Under the pieces are notes generated by a model that was given only the letters and a program-made list of their open reading frames with translations, was not told where the DNA came from and did not search any database. From Ruminococcaceae bacterium UBA5397 (GTDB lineage: Bacteria > Bacillota > Clostridia > Oscillospirales > Acutalibacteraceae), in the NCBI GenBank assembly GCA_002411615.1, contig DHOF01000128.1, positions 3,060-8,517 on the forward strand: 5,458 nt of DNA, given 5' to 3'. Position numbers and translations under genes: made by a program. Below, piece by piece: positions 1 to 5,458 of the stretch. How positions within the stretch are numbered: the stretch's first letter is position 1; each line of letters opens with the position of its first letter.

Positions 1-125
1 ACTGCTCCAGCTGTATGAGAACTGGAGGGGCCAATCATAACTGGGCCGATAATATCGAAAATATTCAAAAAATTTTCCCCCTTGCTGATTCCTCTGTTGT
101 TCGTTATTATAACCCCAAAATATAG
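1..125 (+). CDS. 3' end of an unrecognised protein-coding gene (5' part outside window)
   Basis: Reading from base 3, the frame stays open for 40 codons to a TAG at 123-125, just before the promoter region of the next gene. The visible peptide begins with a CSSC motif (a CxxC pair) and continues [13 protein letters not shown], then an amphipathic stretch, and ends VVRYYNPKI. The composition looks like real protein: in-frame Trp and Gly-Gly, and no stop despite AT-rich surroundings. I do not recognise the family. The CxxC could be a metal-binding or redox pair, but with only 40 residues this is not an assignment. No terminator hairpin with a T-run follows the stop, so transcription may read through into the sugar kinase gene 89 bases downstream, and the product could belong to the same sugar pathway. 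A chance open frame is possible. Confidence 0.5.
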   Translation, partial: CSSCMRTGGANHNWADNIENIQKIFPLADSSVVRYYNPKI

Positions 126-138
126 GATCTGCAAATTT

Positions 139-154
139 TGAAAAACTATTTTCA
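139..154. promoter_or_regulatory. Candidate operator: inverted repeat overlapping the -35 box
   Basis: TGAAAA at 139-144 and TTTTCA at 149-154 are perfect 6-base inverted repeats separated by 4 bases, and the right arm coincides with the -35 hexamer. The arrangement resembles the flexible clostridial CcpA site described as TGTAAA-N-TTTACA, with one base different in each half. Such a site over a sugar-kinase promoter would fit carbon catabolite control. The arms are short and AT-rich, so chance occurrence is quite possible. It lacks the T-run and stem strength of a terminator. Confidence 0.3.
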
Positions 155-177
155 TCAAGATAAAAGAATGTTATACT
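149..177 (+). promoter_or_regulatory. Extended -10 sigma-A-type promoter for the kinase-mutarotase operon
   Basis: A TATACT -10 box lies at 172-177 (5 of 6 matches to TATAAT). It is preceded by TG at 169-170 with one base between, which is the extended -10 arrangement. A weak -35 candidate, TTTTCA, lies at 149-154 with the standard 17-base spacer. Transcription would start near 183-185, giving a leader of about 30 bases before the TTG start at 215. This placement also excludes the upstream in-frame TTG at 179 as the translation start, because it falls at or before the transcript start. Confidence 0.65.
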
Positions 178-201
178 GTTGTCAAACGAACTCTGCATTT
201 T

Positions 202-208
202 AGGAGGG
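202..208 (+). promoter_or_regulatory. Ribosome binding site that fixes the kinase start at TTG 215
   Basis: AGGAGGG is a near-perfect Shine-Dalgarno sequence, placed 6 bases before the TTG at 215-217. The longer in-frame alternative at TTG 179 would put this ribosome binding site inside the coding region. It would also add 12 residues ahead of the family-typical start, YYLGIDLGGT. Confidence 0.85.
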
Positions 209-214
209 ATTTCT

Positions 215-1168
215 TTGTATTATCTTGGCATTGACCTTGGAGGCACCCATATGGCTGCAGGGGTCATCAACGATTCCTATGAGATCATCGCTCGGGCAAA
301 GCAAGACACCGTTGTTCCCTGTTCTCATGAAGAAATGACGGAGCAGCTTAGCCGCGTAGCACTCAACGCTCTAAAAAATGCTGGAATCTCTGTAAACGAT
401 CTTCCCTGGATCGGTGTTGGTACCCCAGGAAGCGTAAATCGAAGCACCGGAATTGTCGGATTCGCTGGAAATTTGTATCTAAAGAACTATGAGCTCGCAA
501 AAAGGCTGTCCGAACGAATGAAGTGCAGGGTAATCGTAGAGAACGATGCCAATTCTGCTGCCTATGGCGAATATATGGCAGGCGCAATGAAAGGTGCAAA
601 AAGCGCACTTGCCATTACACTGGGGACCGGAATCGGAAGTGGAATTATTTTAGATGGAAAAATTTATAGCGGCTGCAACTTTGCTGCCGGAGAAATGGGA
701 CATATTGTCATCGAATATAACGGTCGCCTTTGCACCTGCGGCAGAAGAGGCTGCTGGGAAACCTATGCTTCTGCTACAGGTCTAATTACAACGACTCGCC
801 TTTTTATGGAAAAAGCTTCAAATAAGGAATCTCCCATCTGGCACCTGATCAACGGGGACCTCAAGAAAATTAATGGACGAACTGCCTTTGATGCTATGCG
901 GGCAGGAGATCCTCTCGGCAAAGAAATTGTCGATACCTACATTGGCCATTTAGGCTGTGGAATTGTAAACTGCATCAATACTTTTCAACCGGACATTCTC
1001 TGTATCGGAGGAGGAATCTGCAACGAAGGAGAAACGCTGCTGAAACCACTTCGTGCTTATGTTGAAAAAGAAGTCTTTTCTGTTCCAGGAGGAAAAGCCA
1101 CCGAACTAAAGGTTGCACAGCTTGGAAATGATGCCGGAATTATTGGTGCTGCTTTATTAGGAAAATAA
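215..1168 (+). CDS. ROK-family sugar kinase, probable glucokinase
   Basis: This is a cytoplasmic ATP-dependent hexose kinase of the ROK family, 317 residues from the TTG start, normal for a stand-alone ROK kinase. The N-terminal phosphate-binding motif is GIDLGGTH (residues 5-12). GTPGSV (69-74) and the NL near residue 86 are typical sugar-domain features. The catalytic Asp is D111 in ENDAN. LGTGIGSG (136-143) is the second phosphate-binding loop. The ROK signature follows: GEMGH (159-163, with sugar-binding E160 and zinc-ligand H163), then CTCGRRGCWE with the zinc cysteines C173, C175 and C180, and E182. GGG at 265-267 and GNDAGIIGAA near the C-terminus complete the fold. There is no N-terminal helix-turn-helix, so it is an enzyme rather than a NagC/XylR-type repressor. 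It lies 16 bases upstream of a mutarotase gene. Glucose is the most likely substrate, but fructose, mannose, allose or an N-acetylhexosamine cannot be excluded from sequence alone. Confidence 0.9.
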   Translation: MYYLGIDLGGTHMAAGVINDSYEIIARAKQDTVVPCSHEEMTEQLSRVALNALKNAGISVNDLPWIGVGTPGSVNRSTGIVGFAGNLYLKNYELAKRLSERMKCRVIVENDANSAAYGEYMAGAMKGAKSALAITLGTGIGSGIILDGKIYSGCNFAAGEMGHIVIEYNGRLCTCGRRGCWETYASATGLITTTRLFMEKASNKESPIWHLINGDLKKINGRTAFDAMRAGDPLGKEIVDTYIGHLGCGIVNCINTFQPDILCIGGGICNEGETLLKPLRAYVEKEVFSVPGGKATELKVAQLGNDAGIIGAALLGK

Positions 1169-1184
1169 AAGGAGAAAATCCATT

Positions 1185-2231
1185 ATGAGTCTTACAGAAA
1201 AGAAATTTGGCACACTTTCAGACGGAACTGATATCTCTTCCTATACACTCAAAAATACGAATGGTGCTTCTGTTACGCTGCTCTCCTTCGGCGCACGGGT
1301 GCAATCAATTCAGATGCCGGATAAACACGGTAATTTTGATGAAATGATTATGGGGCATAATGAACTCGCTCCTTATACCCATCGCGGAAACTACCAAGGA
1401 GCCGTCATTGGCAGATGGGCTAACCGAATCAAAGATGGTCAATTCGTAATAAACGGAAAGCAATATCAGGTCACACAAAATGAAGGAAAGAATCATCTTC
1501 ATGGTGGAAATATTGGATTCAGCCATCGATTATGGAGACTAAAGTGCAGCGATTATCACGATGATTCCCCCTCTCTCTCCTTTCGCTATTGCAGCCCAGA
1601 CGGAGAAGAAGAATTTCCCGGGAAATGTGATGTTTCCATCTGCTATACGCTTTCGGCCGACAATGCGTTGATAATGGAGTATTGTGCAAAGACGACTGCT
1701 CCCACCTACTTAAACTTAACAAATCATTGCTATTTTCATCTCGGTGGCCCAAAGCGCGATGTACTCTCTACTGTTTTACAGATAGAAGCTGATGAAGTTG
1801 CCGAAGTGACTCCTGATTTAATTCCAACCGGAAAATTTCTCTCGGTAGAAGGCGCCTGCGATTTTCGAAACGGAAAAACGATCGGTCAGGATATTCGTTC
1901 CGGAGAGCCTCTAATCCGACAATCGGGCGGCTATGACCACGCCTACAAATTAAGAGGAAACGGTATGAGACGGGCTGCTGATGCCTTTGATCAACAAAGC
2001 GGAAGACATCTGCGGGTCTTTACCGACAGACCATCCATGCAGCTCTACACTGCAAACAGTTTTGACGTAGAAGAATCCGACCATGGTCAAATTCCTTTAA
2101 AACCGCACCACGCTTTTTGTTTAGAAACACAGGAGTTCCCAGATGCAATGAATCATCCGGAATTTTACTGTTCACCTCTTCTGCCAAATGAAAAATTTCA
2201 CACAACGACCATCTACAAATTTGAAATTTAA
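1185..2231 (+). CDS. galM: Aldose 1-epimerase (galactose mutarotase)
   Basis: The enzyme interconverts the alpha and beta anomers of free aldoses such as galactose and glucose in the cytoplasm. Its 348 residues match the usual family length. All the active-site motifs are present: GRWANR (76-81, conserved Arg), NHLHGG (103-108, substrate-binding H104), NLTNHCYFHLGG (177-188, with H181 as the general acid), GGYDH (248-252, D251) and CLETQ (312-316, with E314 as the general base). These roles come from the characterised Lactococcus and E. coli GalM enzymes. No signal peptide or membrane segment is visible. The ATG is preceded by AAGGAG at 1169-1174, starting one base after the kinase stop, so the two genes are almost certainly one transcript. 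Pairing with a hexose kinase suggests handling of glucose or galactose released inside the cell from disaccharides. No galK, galT or galE is in view, so a Leloir role is not shown. The gene ends just before a strong terminator. Confidence 0.93.
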   Translation: MSLTEKKFGTLSDGTDISSYTLKNTNGASVTLLSFGARVQSIQMPDKHGNFDEMIMGHNELAPYTHRGNYQGAVIGRWANRIKDGQFVINGKQYQVTQNEGKNHLHGGNIGFSHRLWRLKCSDYHDDSPSLSFRYCSPDGEEEFPGKCDVSICYTLSADNALIMEYCAKTTAPTYLNLTNHCYFHLGGPKRDVLSTVLQIEADEVAEVTPDLIPTGKFLSVEGACDFRNGKTIGQDIRSGEPLIRQSGGYDHAYKLRGNGMRRAADAFDQQSGRHLRVFTDRPSMQLYTANSFDVEESDHGQIPLKPHHAFCLETQEFPDAMNHPEFYCSPLLPNEKFHTTTIYKFEI

Positions 2232-2234
2232 AGC

Positions 2235-2275
2235 AAAAAAGCGCGACTCTTTTAAAAAGGAGCCGCGCTTTTTTT
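2235..2275. terminator. Shared bidirectional intrinsic terminator between convergent genes
   Basis: GCGCG at 2241-2245 pairs with CGCGC at 2264-2268. After one A-C mismatch (2246/2263), CTC at 2247-2249 pairs with GAG at 2260-2262, closing an AT-rich loop that can pair further. Six A residues precede the stem (2235-2240) and seven T residues follow it (2269-2275). It therefore works as hairpin plus U-tract on either strand. It starts 3 bases after the galM stop and ends 4 bases before the stop codon of the opposing membrane protein gene, so it can serve both operons. Confidence 0.92.
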
Positions 2276-2279
2276 AATT

Positions 2280-4934
2280 TTAAGAATAAATGATCCAAAC
2301 TGCAACAGGAGCAATATAAAGTAAAGATACAACGCCAATGCAGAGTATAGCAAAGATCCATTCAGCCGGGCGATAGAATAATTTCAGGTACAAAAACGTT
2401 TTCTTCTTATGCAAATAAAGCAAAGGAATCAAATAAAACAGCCCTAAAATTGATACAATAACCCCCGAGCGGAAACCTGATGGCCAATAAGTAACGGTAA
2501 CCTGATTTTCTCCAGCAGTAACCGGAATTGCAAGAAAAGCTCCAAAAGCAGAATCAATATTGACCGGATTTCCATTCACTTGTGCCGTGAATCCTTTTCC
2601 CCCTCGAATCGGAAGAAATAAATAACCGTCCTGTGCTGTATAAACAGTTCCGGATAACCCGTTTTTAGACTCTTTAAAATTCACGTCTTGACAATTTTCA
2701 CAGCTTTGTATCGCATTCTGTAACTTTTCGCAGTCCATACCGTACACGCCAAACGAAGTACAGTTTAACGAATGGAGCAAACTGACCTTCACTTGCACGG
2801 TTTCGTCTGTAAAGGTTCCAAGATTCAAAATTCCGTTTTCTGTAGAAGTGGGATAAAGAGAACGAATGATTTTCCCATTTACCGTGATCGCACATCCCCC
2901 ATTTACCGGTTCCGCCAAAGCATTTGTGGCCTCTTGAAAACAGTCAAAATAAAGGGTTTGCGTTCCCTTTACCGAAATTTGATATTGTAAATATGCTATT
3001 CCATCGTCTAAAACAATCTTTTCTCCTGTATCTGAATGAGATATCCCAACATTTTCTGTAAAATCCGGCTGATATTGCGTAAACAAATCTTCTTTTGTTC
3101 CAAAAGCAGTATGATATAAGTCATTTTGAATCTCAAATCGATTTCGATCTGTCAAAGGCTCTCCCAAATTTGAGATAACAGTTCCAAACGGCATCGTAAA
3201 ATTTTCTTTTACAATCTGATAATTTTCGTTGGAGTAAATTTTTTCTCTCCCATCAGTCGAAGCAAAAGCCGACAGCACACTGTAACGATTTCCAAACAGT
3301 GCATCGGAAAGTGCTGTTCCCCCATTAGAGTTCACTTCCATCCAATATCCGCTGTAACCCATCTCACGAATTGCCTTTAGGTACGTTCCATCTGTGAGAG
3401 AAGTGTAATGGGAAAGTGACGGATATCCCACTCCACCGATCAGATTCACGTCAAAATATTTCTTATCCATCTTGAGCCGATATAAACTATCGTCGTCAAT
3501 CTTTCCTTCCAGATCTGTAACCGCTTGCTTTGTTGTTCCGTTATTTTTAGGAGAAGCGATGAAAATTTCTGCATAAAAAAAGGTTTCAGTCAAAGTAACC
3601 AAACACAAAATGACGCAGAAAAAGCGCTTACTCACCGCATGATGACGATAAAAATATATCAGCAGAAAATAAAGAGCTGCTGCGAGAACTGCAAAAATCA
3701 TCATCAATAAAAACGCAGATTGATTCATCCAAAGAGTTCTGACATAAATGGTGAGATTTTCGTATTGATGGCTTAATAGCCACGAAACAGCAATCCCTAT
3801 CAAAATTAAAATTCCGACACTGACCCCAAAAATGTCTTTATCCGTATGAAAAGGCAATTTTGAACGATCCGTTTGTTCAATCGAACAAGCAGCCGCTAAA
3901 AGGCCCATTAATACTAAAATAAATCCATAACGTACCGGAAATGCCTGATAGCTGCCCGTATGCCACATCTTATTAATCGGGTCTATAAAAAGCGGAATCA
4001 GCAATAAAATAAAAAGAATAAAACTAACTTTATGGAGATCCGTTCGCTTCTTTTCCAAAATTGTCAGTGGAATCGCAGCAACCGCCATACCGGTACAAGT
4101 AAGCACCGGCAGGGTTGTATCCCATCTTGTCAAAAGGCTTCCAGAAGAAATACTCTCTACAACGCTTTCTCCACGCCCCGACTCCAAAAACTGCATCAGT
4201 GCAGGCAGCCAGATTATACCGGTTAAAAGCAAGACTGCCAAAGTAGCCGCTCCTAAAAGGAAAATTCGTTCTCCTCTTTGTTCTTTTGATGTCATAAAGA
4301 AGCAAATGATCCCGCTTGCTAAAACCAGCCACATCACAATCATATAGCTAAGATAAAAATGGACAACTAAAAGTGCAGAAAAGCTCAAGATGTAAGGAAG
4401 GAGTTTTTTCTCTAAAAACAATTTGCGCAATCCTATTAAAAAGAGCGGGAACAGACACACCGTATCCAGCCACACCAGATTTTGAAAATACATCATGGTA
4501 AATCCGCTGCAAGCATACATGACCGAAAAAGCTGTAGCCGCAAGGGGGTCCATCTTCGGGAAAAATCGGCGGAACAAATAGCCTGCTGTCCATGCGCTGC
4601 AGGCCATTTTGAGTGCCACCATCACATTCATCAACAAATAGAAATCCGCTTTGGGAACTAAAAGAACCAAAAAGGAAAAAGGGCTGGAGAGAAAGAACAA
4701 AAAGACTCCCCAAAAATTCATTCCTCCGGCATTCTGTAAATTAAAAAGCATGCTGGATTTTCCAAGCAAAATATCTTTAAAATCCATCAGAAGGGGAACG
4801 ACCTGCTGATTCATATCACACCATGAAATGGTGTTTTTCCCAAAAGGAAAAAGCCCATTAGCCAAATAAACAACGCTCATTAAAACCAATACGGTAAGTG
4901 GTGCCAACCACCATAGAGTTCGCTTTTTGGTCAT
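2280..4934 (-). CDS. YfhO-family polytopic membrane protein (GT-C-type, putative surface-polymer glycosylation)
   Basis: An 884-residue integral membrane protein, close to the length of Bacillus YfhO. After a short KK-containing N-terminus comes a first membrane helix (about 9-27). The next loop carries PFGKNTISWCDMNQQ with D40, in the position where GT-C glycosyltransferases usually keep a catalytic Asp. About a dozen further hydrophobic segments run to residue 450. A large extracytoplasmic region follows (about 451-811), with YfhO-like features: LTDGTY near 503, GNRYSVLS near 538 and a C-terminal beta-rich part (GYLFLPI, VNGNPV, AGENQVTVTYWPSGF). One or two last helices lie at about 813-831 and 849-882. 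In Bacillus and Listeria, YfhO-type proteins are linked to glycosylation of teichoic acid using undecaprenyl-phosphate sugars; that role here is inference. The ATG follows GAGGTGAG (4938-4945), and an in-frame TGA at 4944-4946 rules out a longer start. It lies 23 bases after tyrS, with no terminator between. No CsbB- or GtcA-like partner is in view. Confidence 0.85.
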   Translation of the reverse strand: MTKKRTLWWLAPLTVLVLMSVVYLANGLFPFGKNTISWCDMNQQVVPLLMDFKDILLGKSSMLFNLQNAGGMNFWGVFLFFLSSPFSFLVLLVPKADFYLLMNVMVALKMACSAWTAGYLFRRFFPKMDPLAATAFSVMYACSGFTMMYFQNLVWLDTVCLFPLFLIGLRKLFLEKKLLPYILSFSALLVVHFYLSYMIVMWLVLASGIICFFMTSKEQRGERIFLLGAATLAVLLLTGIIWLPALMQFLESGRGESVVESISSGSLLTRWDTTLPVLTCTGMAVAAIPLTILEKKRTDLHKVSFILFILLLIPLFIDPINKMWHTGSYQAFPVRYGFILVLMGLLAAACSIEQTDRSKLPFHTDKDIFGVSVGILILIGIAVSWLLSHQYENLTIYVRTLWMNQSAFLLMMIFAVLAAALYFLLIYFYRHHAVSKRFFCVILCLVTLTETFFYAEIFIASPKNNGTTKQAVTDLEGKIDDDSLYRLKMDKKYFDVNLIGGVGYPSLSHYTSLTDGTYLKAIREMGYSGYWMEVNSNGGTALSDALFGNRYSVLSAFASTDGREKIYSNENYQIVKENFTMPFGTVISNLGEPLTDRNRFEIQNDLYHTAFGTKEDLFTQYQPDFTENVGISHSDTGEKIVLDDGIAYLQYQISVKGTQTLYFDCFQEATNALAEPVNGGCAITVNGKIIRSLYPTSTENGILNLGTFTDETVQVKVSLLHSLNCTSFGVYGMDCEKLQNAIQSCENCQDVNFKESKNGLSGTVYTAQDGYLFLPIRGGKGFTAQVNGNPVNIDSAFGAFLAIPVTAGENQVTVTYWPSGFRSGVIVSILGLFYLIPLLYLHKKKTFLYLKLFYRPAEWIFAILCIGVVSLLYIAPVAVWIIYS

Positions 4935-4957
4935 GGACTCACCTCATTCCGTTAAAA

Positions 4958-5458
4958 TTATGCAAGAATCAGCTTTAGATATTTTTTCTTTCCTTTTTTC
5001 ACAATGACGGATCCGCCTGCAAAATCCTTTACAGAAAGTTCACATGCGACATCTGTAACTTTTTGATCATTTACGGTTAATCCGCCCTGCTGAATCAGTC
5101 GGCGTCCCTCGCTTTTGCTGGGAATGAATTTTACTTTGAGCAAAAGATCAAGCACAGGAGCAGAACCGTCCACAAAATCAGAATCTTTGACCTCTGCTTT
5201 TGGCATATGCTCCGTATCAGCACCGGCTCCAAAAAGTGCCTGCGCCCCTGCCTGCGCTTTTTTTGCTTCCTCTTCTCCGTGAATCAGCTTTGTTACTTCG
5301 TAGGCGAGTACTTCCTTTGCGTGGTTGATCTGCTCTCCAGTTTCTACATGTGTTAGTTCATGAATTTCGTCAAGAGGCAAAAAGGTCAAAAATTTGAGGC
5401 ACTTTTCTACATCCTGATCTCCAATATTGCGCCAATACTGATAGAAATCAAAGGGAGA
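4958..5458 (-). CDS. tyrS: Tyrosyl-tRNA synthetase, C-terminal part (5' end outside window)
   Basis: The visible 166 codons are the C-terminal part of the class I enzyme that charges tRNA-Tyr with tyrosine; the frame is open to the window edge. The first visible residues, SPFDFYQYWRN, are the conserved segment that follows the KMSKS loop in bacterial TyrS. Next comes the helical linker (FLTFLPLDEIHEL to about residue 75), including NHAKEVLAYEVTKLIHG. The last ~65 residues, from VLDLLLKV, are an S4 RNA-binding domain with the core SKSEGRRLIQQGGLTVND (114-131), ending in a Lys-rich KKGKKKYLKLILA tail. Bacterial TyrS is about 400-420 residues, so roughly 240, including the HIGH-like motif and KMSKS loop, lie outside. 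A TTG at 5389 is internal, not a start. Any promoter or T-box leader is also outside. The stop is 23 bases before the start of the membrane protein gene, consistent with co-transcription. Confidence 0.95.
   Translation of the reverse strand, partial: SPFDFYQYWRNIGDQDVEKCLKFLTFLPLDEIHELTHVETGEQINHAKEVLAYEVTKLIHGEEEAKKAQAGAQALFGAGADTEHMPKAEVKDSDFVDGSAPVLDLLLKVKFIPSKSEGRRLIQQGGLTVNDQKVTDVACELSVKDFAGGSVIVKKGKKKYLKLILA

Noticed and set aside
29..47. GGCC repeats (GGGGCC and GGGCC) near the left edge as a possible hairpin or operator
   Set aside because: The arms are only 4-5 bases of self-complementary GGCC inside a probable coding tail, with no T-run. This is expected by chance.
138..143. TTGAAA as the -35 box of the kinase promoter
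   Set aside because: It is a good hexamer match, but it lies 28 bases from the TATACT -10, far beyond the workable 16-18 base spacer. TTTTCA at 149-154 has a 17-base spacer.
363..608. Minus-strand open frame opposite the kinase gene
   Set aside because: It lies wholly inside a well-supported kinase gene, and its Arg/His/Phe-rich product resembles no protein family. It is a shadow frame.
1305..1752. Minus-strand open frames opposite galM
   Set aside because: They are antisense to conserved active-site codons of galM and have implausible low-quality protein composition.
2020..2361. Minus-strand open frame spanning the galM end, the terminator and the end of the membrane protein gene
   Set aside because: It would have to be translated through a strong intrinsic terminator, and it overlaps two real genes. 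Its product is Cys/Leu-rich with no recognisable features.
4030..4713. Alternative-frame open frames within the YfhO-like gene on both strands
   Set aside because: They are out of frame within a continuous 884-codon gene with clear membrane-protein features, so they are shadows and not evidence of a frameshift.
5389..5458. tyrS start at TTG 5389
   Set aside because: The frame stays open upstream and encodes the conserved SPFDFYQYWRN segment that follows the KMSKS loop, so the gene continues past the window edge.

Overview
The window looks like ordinary chromosomal sequence from a low-to-moderate-GC Gram-positive anaerobe, most likely one of the Clostridia. The clues are strong AGGAGG-type ribosome binding sites, a TATA-rich extended -10 promoter, a U-tract hairpin terminator and the protein families present. 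I cannot name a genus from the sequence alone. I see no tRNA, rRNA, CRISPR array, insertion sequence, phage gene or attachment site.

Layout: two convergent gene groups meet at a shared terminator. On the + strand, positions 1-125 hold the probable 3' end of an unrecognised gene. An AT-rich promoter region follows. Next come a ROK-family sugar kinase (real start TTG at 215, stop at 1168) and, 16 bases later, an aldose 1-epimerase (galactose mutarotase, 1185-2231). On the - strand, reading inward from the right edge, are the C-terminal 166 codons of tyrosyl-tRNA synthetase (4958-5458, cut by the window edge). After a 23-base gap comes a YfhO-family polytopic membrane protein of 884 residues (2280-4934). 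A GC-rich hairpin flanked by A and T runs (2235-2275) lies between the two stop codons and can terminate transcription from both sides.

How the genes work together: the kinase and mutarotase make a small two-gene sugar unit. The mutarotase speeds alpha/beta interconversion of free hexoses and the kinase phosphorylates a hexose (most likely glucose) with ATP, so both would feed sugars released inside the cell into glycolysis. A short perfect dyad overlapping the -35 of their promoter resembles the clostridial variant of the CcpA site and suggests catabolite control, but this is only inference. On the other strand, tyrS and the YfhO-like gene are close enough to be co-transcribed. YfhO proteins are GT-C-fold membrane proteins linked to glycosylation of cell-surface polymers.

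I found no convincing new biological system. The points worth a second look are the candidate operator, the unidentified CxxC-containing tail at the left edge, the tyrS-yfhO linkage, and the cysteine-rich stretch in the extracytoplasmic part of the YfhO protein.
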